64,000 nucleotides of DNA, from contig CANGEP010000009.1 in assembly GCA_947452905.1 (NCBI GenBank), positions 33,935 to 97,934 of the forward strand, read 5' to 3'. This document shows positions 40,669 through 50,643 of this stretch, piece after piece (the stretch's first letter is position 1; every line of letters starts with the position of its first letter). The position numbers and the translations under genes are program-made. The notes under the pieces are model-generated. The model searched no databases and had not been told where the DNA came from. It worked only from the letters and a program-made list of their open reading frames with translations. The DNA comes from Bacteroidota bacterium (GTDB lineage Bacteria > Bacteroidota > Bacteroidia > Chitinophagales > Chitinophagaceae).

Positions 40669-42072
40669 TTAATTTAAAATATCTCTGATATCTGTAATTT
40701 TTCCTGTTAACAATGCAGCGGCTGCTGTTAAGGGACTTGCTAATAATGTTCTGGCACCTGCCCCTTGACGTCCTTCAAAGTTTCGGTTGCTAGTACTAAT
40801 GCAATATTCGCCTGCAGGAATTTTATCCTCGTTCATGCCTAAGCAAGCACTACAACCTGCTTGTCTAATTTCAACACCTGCCTCTGCAAATATTTTATCT
40901 AAACCTTCGGCTTTAATTTGTTTAGCCACTTCTTGTGAACCAGGAACAATTAAAGTTTTAATGTTCGGGTCTTTTTGCTTGCCCTTAATAACACCTGCCA
41001 CCAATCTAAAATCTTCGATTCTTGAATTGGTGCAAGAGCCAATAAATACATTTTGTACTGGCATGCCTAATAAAGATTGACCCGCAGTTAAACCCATATA
41101 GGCTAAGGCTTTTTCATAGTTTTGTTTTTCGGTGGCATCGGTAAAACTTTCTACCGTAGGTAATTTGCCTGTAATGGATAAACCCATGCCCGGATTGGTA
41201 CCATAAGTAATCATGGGATCAATATCCTCCGCTTTAATATTTATCTCTACATCAAATTTTGCATCAGCATCGGTATATAACTCTTTCCACTGAGCAAGTT
41301 TTTTATCCCAGTCGGCGCCTTGTGGTGCAAATAATCTTCCTTTGATATAATCGAAAGTAGTTTGGTCGGGGGCAATCATACCACCTCTAGCACCCATCTC
41401 AATACTCATATTACAAATGGTCATACGCGCTTCCATACTTAAAGCACGAATCGCCGATCCTGCATATTCAACAAAATAACCGGTAGCACCACTCGCCGAA
41501 ATTTGTGCAATAATGTATAAGATAATATCTTTTGAAACCACCCCATTTTTTAAAGTTCCGTCAATATTAATGCGCATTACTTTGGGCTTGCTTTGCATAA
41601 TACATTGAGAAGCAAAAACCATTTCTACTTCGCTGGTACCAATACCAAAAGCAATAGAACCAAATGCACCATGTGTGGAAGTATGAGAGTCGCCACATAC
41701 AATGGTCATACCTGGTTGTGTGATACCCAACTCTGGCCCTATCACGTGCACGATACCTTGGTACTTATGTCCAAGACCATACAATTCAACATCATGCTTT
41801 TTACAATTCTCTATTAAAGTATCAACCTGAAATTTAGAGAGTGCATCTTTAATAGGAAGCTCTTGCTGCATCGTTGGTACATTATGATCCGCAGTAGCAA
41901 CAATTTGTTGGGGTCTAAAAATTTGGGCCCCTCTTTTTTCGATGCCGCTAAAAGCTTGTGGGCTGGTAACTTCATGAATAAAATGTTTATCGATATAAAC
42001 CACCGAAGGTCCATCCTCGATTTGCTTTACCACATGCTTATCCCAAATTTTTTCAAATAATGTTTTTCCCAT
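40669..42072 (-). CDS. leuC: 3-isopropylmalate dehydratase large subunit
   Basis: '[28 protein letters not shown]', '[15 protein letters not shown]', '[12 protein letters not shown]'. Confidence 0.97.
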   Translation of the reverse strand: MGKTLFEKIWDKHVVKQIEDGPSVVYIDKHFIHEVTSPQAFSGIEKRGAQIFRPQQIVATADHNVPTMQQELPIKDALSKFQVDTLIENCKKHDVELYGLGHKYQGIVHVIGPELGITQPGMTIVCGDSHTSTHGAFGSIAFGIGTSEVEMVFASQCIMQSKPKVMRINIDGTLKNGVVSKDIILYIIAQISASGATGYFVEYAGSAIRALSMEARMTICNMSIEMGARGGMIAPDQTTFDYIKGRLFAPQGADWDKKLAQWKELYTDADAKFDVEINIKAEDIDPMITYGTNPGMGLSITGKLPTVESFTDATEKQNYEKALAYMGLTAGQSLLGMPVQNVFIGSCTNSRIEDFRLVAGVIKGKQKDPNIKTLIVPGSQEVAKQIKAEGLDKIFAEAGVEIRQAGCSACLGMNEDKIPAGEYCISTSNRNFEGRQGAGARTLLASPLTAAAALLTGKITDIRDILN

Positions 42073-42075
42073 AAT

Positions 42076-43227
42076 TTATTTTTTATAAGCAGTTGCCATT
42101 TCTTGTAAATCTGCTTCTAATACTTCTTTCTTTTTATCCGCTATCTCTAAAAACAAAGGATACAATTCGTCTATTTCGTTTCTGGTAAATTGATAGCCAA
42201 TTTTATGTAATCGATGTGCAAGTGCACTACGACCGCTGCGAGCAGTTAATACAATTTTACTTTCGTCAGCACCCACTTCAACAGGATTTATAATCTCATA
42301 GGTTTGTGCTTCTTTTAAAAATCCATCCTGATGAATTCCTGAGGAATGTGAAAAAGCGTTTGCACCCACAATGGCTTTATTAGGTTGTACCATCATTCGC
42401 ATAATGTCTGAAACCTCACGGCTAATGGGGTTTAAAAGCTTTGGATTGATGCTAGTGTAAAATCCTAAATCCTTATGTTGTTGTAAAATCATTACTACTT
42501 CTTCTAAAGCTGTATTTCCTGCACGCTCTCCTAATCCATTAATGGTACACTCAATTTGACGAGCACCCCCTATCACTCCAGCAATTGAATTAGCCGTAGC
42601 CAATCCTAAATCATTATGACAATGACAAGACAAAACTGCTTTATCAATATTGGGTACATGGTTAGTTAAGTAAGCCATTTTTTCTTGATACTGATGAGGC
42701 AAGCAATAACCAGTAGTATCTGGAATATTTAATGTAGTAGCGCCTGCTTTTACCACCGCTTCAATCACTCTTGCTAAATACTCATTATCGGTACGTCCTG
42801 CATCTTCGGCATAAAATTCAACATCATCGGTAAAGTTTCTGGCTAGGCTAACGGCTTTAACTGCACGCTCGATAATCTCTTCTCTGGTAGAATTAAATTT
42901 ATGTTTGATATGCAAATCCGAAGTACCAATACCAGTGTGAATTCTAAAACGCTTAGCAGGTTTTAAAGCAGCAGCAGCCACTTCGATATCATTAGGAACG
43001 GCACGAGACAATCCACATACCACCGTATTTTGTAAAGTTTTTGCAATCTGATTTACCGATTCAAAATCGCCAGGGCTAGAAACAGGGAAGCCCGCCTCTA
43101 AAATATCCACGCCTAAAGCTTCTAGTTTTACGGCTAGCTCTAGCTTTTCCTTGGTATTGAGTTTACAGCCCGGAACCTGTTCTCCGTCGCGTAAAGTGGT
43201 ATCAAAAATGAATACTTTTTGGCTCAT
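42076..43227 (-). CDS. leuA: 2-isopropylmalate synthase (short form)
   Basis: '[25 protein letters not shown]', '[18 protein letters not shown]'. Confidence 0.94.
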   Translation of the reverse strand: MSQKVFIFDTTLRDGEQVPGCKLNTKEKLELAVKLEALGVDILEAGFPVSSPGDFESVNQIAKTLQNTVVCGLSRAVPNDIEVAAAALKPAKRFRIHTGIGTSDLHIKHKFNSTREEIIERAVKAVSLARNFTDDVEFYAEDAGRTDNEYLARVIEAVVKAGATTLNIPDTTGYCLPHQYQEKMAYLTNHVPNIDKAVLSCHCHNDLGLATANSIAGVIGGARQIECTINGLGERAGNTALEEVVMILQQHKDLGFYTSINPKLLNPISREVSDIMRMMVQPNKAIVGANAFSHSSGIHQDGFLKEAQTYEIINPVEVGADESKIVLTARSGRSALAHRLHKIGYQFTRNEIDELYPLFLEIADKKKEVLEADLQEMATAYKK

Positions 43228-43239
43228 TAGTCATTGATT

Positions 43240-43269
43240 TTAAGCAAGTTGTAGATACAAAACGGGCAT
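43240..43269 (-). other. Candidate leucine-rich leader mini-ORF (MPVLYLQLA*) upstream of leuA
   Basis: ATG CCC GTT TTG TAT CTA CAA CTT GCT TAA on the minus strand, ends 12 nt before leuA ATG. Confidence 0.3.
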
Positions 43270-43280
43270 TAAGCCCGTTT
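43260..43280 (-). promoter_or_regulatory. 5'-UTR hairpin upstream of leuA
   Basis: AAACGGGC-TTAAT-GCCCGTTT perfect 8-bp stem; TAAATTTG (-7-like) at 43287-43294 places it at the transcript 5' end. Confidence 0.5.
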
Positions 43281-43407
43281 ATTGTTCAAATTTACCCTAT
43301 ATTAACAAGTAATTCACATCATTTTTATCGGTATTTTACAGTCTGTAAGGGGGTTAATATTTAAGTAATATATTGACAATCAATAATTTAAGTTAAAATC
43401 AGCTACG

Positions 43408-44955
43408 ATGCCCAATCTAAGCACCGACGCTTTATTTATTTTGGTAAAATCCCTGGAAAAGGGGGAGAAACGCAACTTCAAATTGTATGTGAAGCGTAAC
43501 TCTGCGTCGGCCGATTTAAAGATTATCCAACTTTTTGAGGCCCTCGACAAAATGAAGGACTATGACGAGGAGGAACTATTACGTAAAAACGAAACCCTTC
43601 AAAAACAACAATTGTCGAATTTAAAGGCACACTTATACGACCAAATTTTAGCCAGTTTACGAATTGTAAAACAAAATGAGAATATCGATTTACAAATTCA
43701 TGAGCAGCTCGATCATGCTAAAATTTTATACAATAAGGGACTCTACTTACAATCACTTCGCTTACTTGAAAAAATTAAAACGCTCACCAAACAAAATAAT
43801 CAGGTTACCTATTTATTACAAGTTTTGTTTTTAGAAAAAAAAATTGAAGCCTTGCATATAACTAGAAGCATGCAAGATCGTGCACAACAATTAAGCGAAG
43901 AAATTAATGAAGCTAATAAACGGCTTCGCTTAATAGCACAATGTTCTAATTTATCACTTCAATTATATAGTTGGTATATTCAACATGGACATGCAAGAGA
44001 CGAACAAGACCGAATTACATTAGAAGCGCTTATGCAAGATCCTGTTTTAGAAGAAGTAAAATCATCGGAAGGTTTTTATGAAAAATTATACCGTTATCAA
44101 TGTTATTGTTGGTATGGATTTATAAATCAAGATTTTTTAATGCATTATAGATATGCACAAAAATGGGTCGATCTTTTTGATAAGGAAGAGGGCATGAAAC
44201 AAATTGAAACAGCACAATATATTAAAGGCTTACACAATTTAATTAGTGCTCATTTTGATTTAAAAAATATTGATAAGTTTAAAGAAACAATCGCCGTTTT
44301 AGAACAGTATAGTAACACGAATATTGTACTTAATAACAAGAATAATTTAATACAGTCATTTGTTTATTTATACATTGCAAAAATAAATCAGCATTTTCTG
44401 GAAGGCACGTTTAGCGAGGGTTTGAAGATGATTCCTACTATGGAACAAAAACTAAAAGAGATTGAATTATACATGGATTCACATCGAGTTTTAGTTTTTT
44501 ATTATAAAATTGCTTGTTTGTATTTTGGAGCAGGTAATGCCGAAAAAACAATTGATTATTTAAATAGAATTATACATTGGAAAGTGAATTTACGCGACGA
44601 CTTACAATGTTATGCACGCTTACTACATTTAATTGCTCATTATGAGTTGGGGAATAACGAAGTGGTAGCCTATTTGTCGAAATCGGTATACCGTTTTATG
44701 GCTAAGATGAAAAATTTAGGAGCGGTAGAAGAAGTATTGTTTAACTTTTTAAGAAGCTCAATTCAATTGGGAGGCAAACCTGCTTTTGATAATTTATTGG
44801 CTACTTTACAACCACTCGAAAAAAATAAATTAGAGAGTCGTGCTTTTATGTATTTGGATATTATCTCTTGGTTAGAAAGTAAAATTCAAAACAAAGACGT
44901 ACAAACAGTTATTAAAGAAAAGTTTCTGGCAAAAAATAATCTTACAGCTTCTTAG
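43408..44955 (+). CDS. Uncharacterised helical-repeat protein (TPR-like)
   Basis: 515-aa helix-rich ORF, no catalytic motif recognised. Confidence 0.75.
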   Translation: MPNLSTDALFILVKSLEKGEKRNFKLYVKRNSASADLKIIQLFEALDKMKDYDEEELLRKNETLQKQQLSNLKAHLYDQILASLRIVKQNENIDLQIHEQLDHAKILYNKGLYLQSLRLLEKIKTLTKQNNQVTYLLQVLFLEKKIEALHITRSMQDRAQQLSEEINEANKRLRLIAQCSNLSLQLYSWYIQHGHARDEQDRITLEALMQDPVLEEVKSSEGFYEKLYRYQCYCWYGFINQDFLMHYRYAQKWVDLFDKEEGMKQIETAQYIKGLHNLISAHFDLKNIDKFKETIAVLEQYSNTNIVLNNKNNLIQSFVYLYIAKINQHFLEGTFSEGLKMIPTMEQKLKEIELYMDSHRVLVFYYKIACLYFGAGNAEKTIDYLNRIIHWKVNLRDDLQCYARLLHLIAHYELGNNEVVAYLSKSVYRFMAKMKNLGAVEEVLFNFLRSSIQLGGKPAFDNLLATLQPLEKNKLESRAFMYLDIISWLESKIQNKDVQTVIKEKFLAKNNLTAS

Positions 44956-44978
44956 TCTCTGTTTACAGAAAAGTTTAA

Positions 44979-46766
44979 TTAGATATACATCGCCTCTACC
45001 TCGCCAGCAAAATTTGCTAAAACATTTTTACGACGAATACTCAGTTTAGGCGTCATCTCCTGTTTATCAATGCTAAACTCACGAGATAATAAAGTGAATT
45101 TTTTTACCTGCTCCACCTGATTAAATAATTTATTGTACTCCTCTACAATATCGGCAATTAAAGCTATCACCATGGTGTTTTGTACAATCGCTTCGTTGCT
45201 GGTATATTTAATACCATGCTGCTTTGCCCACTCTTTTAATTTGGAAAATCCTGGCACAATTAAAGCACTCACAAATTTTTTATTGTCACCAATAAGTACA
45301 ATTTGTTCGATAAAAGGGCTCTCCTTCATTTTGTTTTCGATAGGTTGAGGGGCTACATATTTACCTCCACTGGTTTTAAAGAGTTCTTTTTTACGGTCGG
45401 TGATTTTTAAATATCTACCATCTACAATTTCTCCAATATCACCCGTATGCAACCAACCATCAATAATGGTTTCGGCGGTTAAATCGGGACGCTTATAATA
45501 ACCCAGCATTACGCTTGGCCCTGCCACACAAATTTCACCATCCGCTTCTAGTTTATACTCTACACCTTTAATCACCTGACCTACGGTACCAAACTTAGTA
45601 CCTCCAGGTGTTCTTAAATTAATACTTATTATAGGACTATTTTCGGTAGGTCCGTATCCTTCGTATACATTGATTTGTGCTGCATTAAAAATACGTAATA
45701 GTTTTACCTGACAAGCAGCACCACCAGTTACGATAAATTTTACATTGCCTCCTAAAGCTTCGCGCCACTTATTAAAGATTAATTTATTCGCAAGTTTTAA
45801 TTGAAGACGGTACCATAAAGAGCCAGGGATTAAATTATCATATTGCTCGCCTAAGGCAACTGCCCAGAAAAATAATTTTCGTTTAATACCTGTTAGTTCT
45901 TCTCCTTTGAGCATTATTTTTTCAAATACTTTTTCTAACAATCGAGGCACGGTTGAAAAAGCATCTGGTGAAATCTCTTTTAAGTTATCGCCAATGGTAT
46001 CAAGGCTTTCAGCATAATAAATGCTCATGCCACTATACATATAAATATAAGAAGCTACTTTTTCGAATATATGATTAAGCGGTAAAAAACTTAAAACTTT
46101 ATACGTTGGATTATCAGGAAAAGGGAAACTCTCTTTACCCATTTGCAAATTAAAGTAAATGCTTTTATGTGTTAACATCACCCCCTTGGGTGTACCTGTG
46201 GTGCCCGAAGTATAAATAAAGGTAGCTACCTGATCAACGGGTATTGTTTTTTTAATCTCCTCTACTTTAGCTAAAGTATCGGTATTGCTATCTAATAAAC
46301 TTGTCCAATGTTTAGCGCCTTGTATTGGATCAAAAGTGTATACTTCTTTTAAACAAGGTACTTGATCTTTGATAGACATTACTTTGTCATACAAGTCCTG
46401 ATTACTTGCAAACATATATTGAACCGAAGCGTCATTTAAAATAAAAACCAATTCTAATGGATTGGTGGTAGGATATACCGGCACCCAGATTAAACCAATT
46501 TGTTGGGCCGCCATATCTGATATTAACCACTCAGGTCGGTTACTCGAAATAATAGCTACTTTATCGCTTCCCTCTGCTGTAAAATTATGACCGGATAAGC
46601 CCAGGTTTAACAAACCTGCACTTAATTGATTAATGGTTCTTGCAATTTCTTGTGTTGAATACTTTCTCCATGCGCCATTTTCTTTGGCAGCCAACATATC
46701 CTCTTTAGGAAAATGTTTCAATTGATGATCGATACAATCAAAGAGTCGTTTACATTCCATGGTCAA
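44979..46766 (-). CDS. Long-chain acyl-CoA synthetase (AMP-binding)
   Basis: 'FIYTSGTTGTPKGVMLTHKS', 'YEGYGPTENSPIISIN', 'GWLHTGDIGEIVDGRYLKITDRKKELFKTSGGKYV'. Confidence 0.96.
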   Translation of the reverse strand: MTMECKRLFDCIDHQLKHFPKEDMLAAKENGAWRKYSTQEIARTINQLSAGLLNLGLSGHNFTAEGSDKVAIISSNRPEWLISDMAAQQIGLIWVPVYPTTNPLELVFILNDASVQYMFASNQDLYDKVMSIKDQVPCLKEVYTFDPIQGAKHWTSLLDSNTDTLAKVEEIKKTIPVDQVATFIYTSGTTGTPKGVMLTHKSIYFNLQMGKESFPFPDNPTYKVLSFLPLNHIFEKVASYIYMYSGMSIYYAESLDTIGDNLKEISPDAFSTVPRLLEKVFEKIMLKGEELTGIKRKLFFWAVALGEQYDNLIPGSLWYRLQLKLANKLIFNKWREALGGNVKFIVTGGAACQVKLLRIFNAAQINVYEGYGPTENSPIISINLRTPGGTKFGTVGQVIKGVEYKLEADGEICVAGPSVMLGYYKRPDLTAETIIDGWLHTGDIGEIVDGRYLKITDRKKELFKTSGGKYVAPQPIENKMKESPFIEQIVLIGDNKKFVSALIVPGFSKLKEWAKQHGIKYTSNEAIVQNTMVIALIADIVEEYNKLFNQVEQVKKFTLLSREFSIDKQEMTPKLSIRRKNVLANFAGEVEAMYI

Positions 46767-46823
46767 GCAATATTGTGTAACAAAATACTAAGAAAGAAGC
46801 AGAAAAAAAAGAGAATATTTTGT

Positions 46824-48056
46824 TTAATAAATTAAGTGGGTGAGTAGTCCATCTCTTAATTTAGGCTCGAACCATGTGCTTTTAGGTGGCATCACCTCGC
46901 CTGCATCGGCAATATTAAATAACTGATCGATAGTGACTGGATATAAACTAAAAGCAATAGCCATTTCTCCACTTTCTACTCTTTTTTCTAATTCGGCTAA
47001 ACCTCTAATGCCTCCTACAAAGTCGATACGCTTATCGGTTCTTTGATCTTGGATATTTAATAATTTGGCTAATACATTATTAGATAAAATAGTGACATCC
47101 AACACGCCAATAGGATCAGCGTCATTATAAGTACCCAATTTACTAGTTAGTGAATACCAAGTATTATTTAAATACATGCCAAAACTATGTAAGCCTGCTG
47201 GTTTAAAAGCGGCTTCTTGTTTTTGTATTTCAAATTCATTTTCAAGAGCTGCTAAAAAACTTTCGGGGGTATGACCATTCAAATCTTTCACTACACGGTT
47301 GTAATCCATAATGTGCAATTGATTGGAAGGAAATAAAGTAGTTAAAAAATAGTCGGCGGCGGGAGTAGCTTTTTCGCCTAAGGCTAATTTTACTTTAGCA
47401 GCTGAGGCAGCTCGGTGATGACCATCAGCGATATATGTGCAGGGCACTTGTGTCTCAAACAAATCGGTTATTTGCTGAATGGTTTCTGAATCACTTACTG
47501 CCCAAACGGTATGTTGAATACCATCTTCGGCGGTAAAATCGTAAACCGGGTTTTTAGTAGTCTTATGTTTATCAATAATAGCGTCAATACTGGTTTGATT
47601 GCGATACGCTAAAAACACATTTCCAGTTTGAGCACCCGATGTTTTAATATGATTAATACGATCCTGCTCTTTTTCGGGACGCGTAAATTCGTGTTTTTTA
47701 ATTATGTCATTATTATAATCATCAATACTACTTACACAAACCAAACCCGTTTGGGCACGGCCATCCATGATTAATTGATAAATATAATAACAAGGTTTTG
47801 ATTCCTTAAACAATACATCTCTTTGTACAAAAGCATTTAAATTTTCTAATGCTAAATCATACACTTGTTGTGCATGAATATCAACCGTTTCTGGTAAATC
47901 AATTTCACTTTTGGTGATATGTAAAAAAGAAAAAGCATTACCAACCGCTTCGGTTTTTGCTTCTGCACTATTTAAAACATCATAAGGTTTGCTGGCCACT
48001 TGCTTCGCTAATTGTGGTTGCGGACGAAGGGCTTCAAAGGGTCTAATTTTTGCCAT
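46824..48056 (-). CDS. DUF1015-family protein
   Basis: 'IRPFEALRPQPQLAKQVASKPYDVLN', 'CTYIADGHHRAASAAKV'. Confidence 0.9.
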   Translation of the reverse strand: MAKIRPFEALRPQPQLAKQVASKPYDVLNSAEAKTEAVGNAFSFLHITKSEIDLPETVDIHAQQVYDLALENLNAFVQRDVLFKESKPCYYIYQLIMDGRAQTGLVCVSSIDDYNNDIIKKHEFTRPEKEQDRINHIKTSGAQTGNVFLAYRNQTSIDAIIDKHKTTKNPVYDFTAEDGIQHTVWAVSDSETIQQITDLFETQVPCTYIADGHHRAASAAKVKLALGEKATPAADYFLTTLFPSNQLHIMDYNRVVKDLNGHTPESFLAALENEFEIQKQEAAFKPAGLHSFGMYLNNTWYSLTSKLGTYNDADPIGVLDVTILSNNVLAKLLNIQDQRTDKRIDFVGGIRGLAELEKRVESGEMAIAFSLYPVTIDQLFNIADAGEVMPPKSTWFEPKLRDGLLTHLIY

Positions 48057-48095
48057 GGGCGCAAATATCGTTCTTATTGTTGAGAAATAATTTTT

Positions 48096-49154
48096 TTAGG
48101 CAAAGCTTTTCATTAAATCACAAAAAGCTACCACACTAGATAATGGCATTGCATTATACATGCTTACTCTTATACCACCAACGGTGCGATATCCTTTTAC
48201 ACCAATCATTCCTTCTTTTTTACAGAGTTCTAAAAAGGCGGCCTCTTTACTACTATCATTTAAAAAGAAAACAGCATTCATAATGCTACGATCTTCTTGG
48301 GCAATGGGGCAATAAAATAAAGGATGTTCGTCGATGGTCTTGTATAGTAAATTTGCTTTTTCTAGATTGCGTTTTTCCATCTCCACTAAGCCTCCTTCTT
48401 TTTCGATCCAACGTAAAGTAAGTAAGCTCACATAAATCGAAAACACAGGAGGCGTATTTAATAATGAGCCTGCTTCGATATGTTTTTGATAATCTAAAAT
48501 TGCTGGAATTTTTCTGTTTACTTTTCCAAGCAAAGATTTTTTAACTACTACCATGGTTACTCCTGCAGCACCCATATTTTTTTGCGCACCTGCATAGATT
48601 AAATCAAATTTTGAAAAATCGGTAGGACGACAAAATATATCTGAACTCATGTCGCCCACCAAAGGCACCCCCAGCTGAGGATAGCTATGCCACTGCGTTC
48701 CCTCTACTGTATTGTTGGTAGTTATATGCAAATAAGTAGTGTCTGCAGGTAGGTTTAATTGCTTATGTAAATACGTATGTTTTTTATCTGAACTATCAGA
48801 TACCACTGTTACCGGTCCAAATAATTTAGCTTCTTTAACTGCTTTATTGCCCCAAACTCCATTATCACAAATAGCAGCCATCCCCGTTTCATCTAATAAA
48901 TTCATGGGCACTTGCATAAACTGCATCGTAGCGCCTCCTTGTAAAAAAAGAACCTCATACTCCTCTCCAATATTCATTAATCTTTTTACAATTGTCTTGG
49001 CTTCTTCTATCACTTCTACAAAATGAGAAGTTCGATGACCAATTTCTAAAATAGATAAACCCGTATTGTTAAAATTATGAATTGCTGCTGCCGCTTGATC
49101 TAAAACTTCTTGAGGTAATATAGCAGGGCCTGAATTAAAATTATGTAATTGCAT
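48096..49154 (-). CDS. serC: Phosphoserine aminotransferase
   Basis: 'NFNSGPAILPQEVLDQAA', 'GNKAVKEAKLFG', 'YAGAQKNMGAAGVTMVVV'. Confidence 0.97.
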   Translation of the reverse strand: MQLHNFNSGPAILPQEVLDQAAAAIHNFNNTGLSILEIGHRTSHFVEVIEEAKTIVKRLMNIGEEYEVLFLQGGATMQFMQVPMNLLDETGMAAICDNGVWGNKAVKEAKLFGPVTVVSDSSDKKHTYLHKQLNLPADTTYLHITTNNTVEGTQWHSYPQLGVPLVGDMSSDIFCRPTDFSKFDLIYAGAQKNMGAAGVTMVVVKKSLLGKVNRKIPAILDYQKHIEAGSLLNTPPVFSIYVSLLTLRWIEKEGGLVEMEKRNLEKANLLYKTIDEHPLFYCPIAQEDRSIMNAVFFLNDSSKEAAFLELCKKEGMIGVKGYRTVGGIRVSMYNAMPLSSVVAFCDLMKSFA

Positions 49155-49199
49155 TCGCTCGTTTTAAACTTTATATTCTATAAATGATTGCTTAAATAA

Positions 49200-49859
49200 T
49201 TAAGCCTCTTCGTTAATATCATCCATGGTAGTTACCCCACCCGACACCACATACTTCATTGCTTCGGCAGCACTAATACCACGTGGTAATTTTTTGATTT
49301 GTGTGTTTGGAACTATATAAGTAATTCCAGAAATCGCATAGGAGTGAGGAACATACACGGTTACATGATCGGCTAATCCAAAATGTGCATTGCTTTGTTG
49401 TGTAATAAAACCTACACGCCAAACATTTGCAGCATCTACATTTACTAAAACGGGTTGATCAAACTTTTTCTTGTTGCCTGCAAAGGCTTCTAAAAAATCT
49501 TTAACCGAAGAATAGATAATTTTTATACCAGGTGTTCTTTCTAATACTTTATCAAAAACCGATACCAATCTTTCGACAAAAAATAAAGAAGATAACCAAC
49601 CTACCACTAGTACAAGTCCAATAGCTACCACAAAGCCCAATCCCGTTACTTTGGGAATTTGACCATTGACTGCGGCAAAACGAATAGGAAATAAGCTGTT
49701 TAATAGATTGGGTAAGAAATTATCCACCCAATTAAATAAGCTAACCACTACCCAAATGGTTACCCCAATGGGCGCTAAAAGCACTACCCCTTGGAAAAAC
49801 AGCTGCGCAAGTGCCCCTAATATCTTTTTTCGGCGAAAATTATCCCTAATGGTGCGCAT
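49200..49859 (-). CDS. DUF502-family membrane protein
   Basis: 'FFQGVVLLAPIGVTIWVVVSLFNWVDNFL...PGIKIIYSSVKDFLEAF'; start moved from 49958 to ATG at 49859. Confidence 0.88.
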   Translation of the reverse strand: MRTIRDNFRRKKILGALAQLFFQGVVLLAPIGVTIWVVVSLFNWVDNFLPNLLNSLFPIRFAAVNGQIPKVTGLGFVVAIGLVLVVGWLSSLFFVERLVSVFDKVLERTPGIKIIYSSVKDFLEAFAGNKKKFDQPVLVNVDAANVWRVGFITQQSNAHFGLADHVTVYVPHSYAISGITYIVPNTQIKKLPRGISAAEAMKYVVSGGVTTMDDINEEA

Positions 49860-49928
49860 TTTGAGTGGTTTAAGGGTCAAATTTCCGTCATTTTTACCAT
49901 TCAACATAAAATACTTAGAATTCCAGTT

Positions 49929-49965
49929 GGAAACTTTGTAAACGAGAAAAGTTTCCATAGTTTTG
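49929..49965 (+). promoter_or_regulatory. tetR promoter with overlapping operator palindrome
   Basis: TTTG (49935-49938)-N19-TAGTTTTG (49958-49965); overlapping perfect IR GGAAACTTT-N10-AAAGTTTCC (49929-49956). Confidence 0.7.
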
Positions 49966-49982
49966 CGCCTTCAAATCAAGGT

Positions 49983-50627
49983 ATGGAAAACAGAATATTA
50001 TTGAAAGCCAGGGACTTAATGGTACTCAATGGCGTACGTTATGTGACAATGGACGACCTTGCTACCCAATTGGGTATTAGCAAAAAAACCATTTACCAGT
50101 TTTACAAGGATAAAGAAGCCTTGGTATTGGCGGTCGTGGAATTGGAACTAGATGAACAAAAAATAATGTGCCAAAGATCTCAGGCGACGGCTGATAACGC
50201 CCTGCATGAAATGTTTATGCTCTTGGCGGATATACAGGAAATGTTTAAAAAAATGAATCCATTAACAGTAATGGAAATTCATAAATATTTTCCTGAAGCC
50301 TTTAAAAAAATTCAGGAGCATAAAGATCGTTTCATGCACAATGTAGTTAAGACAAATTTATTAAAAGGTATTGAGCAAGGGGTTTATCGAAAGGATATCG
50401 ATCCTGAAATATTAACTATTTACCGTATCGAAACTAGCTTAATCACTTTTAATACTCAATTTTTCCCTTTGAGCAAATTTAATCTAGGGAATGTGAATGT
50501 TCAAATTATGGAACATTACATATATGGTATAGTATCTCCCGAAGGATTAAGATTACTCAATCAATATAAACATGAGGCAAGTAGCAAAAATGAATTAGTA
50601 GAAGATAATCAATTTATAAAAAATTAG
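49983..50627 (+). CDS. TetR/AcrR-family regulator
   Basis: N-terminal HTH 'ARDLMVLNGVRYVTMDDLATQLGISKKTIYQFYKDKEALVLAVV'. Confidence 0.95.
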   Translation: MENRILLKARDLMVLNGVRYVTMDDLATQLGISKKTIYQFYKDKEALVLAVVELELDEQKIMCQRSQATADNALHEMFMLLADIQEMFKKMNPLTVMEIHKYFPEAFKKIQEHKDRFMHNVVKTNLLKGIEQGVYRKDIDPEILTIYRIETSLITFNTQFFPLSKFNLGNVNVQIMEHYIYGIVSPEGLRLLNQYKHEASSKNELVEDNQFIKN

Positions 50628-50643
50628 CAAGCATATAAACAAC

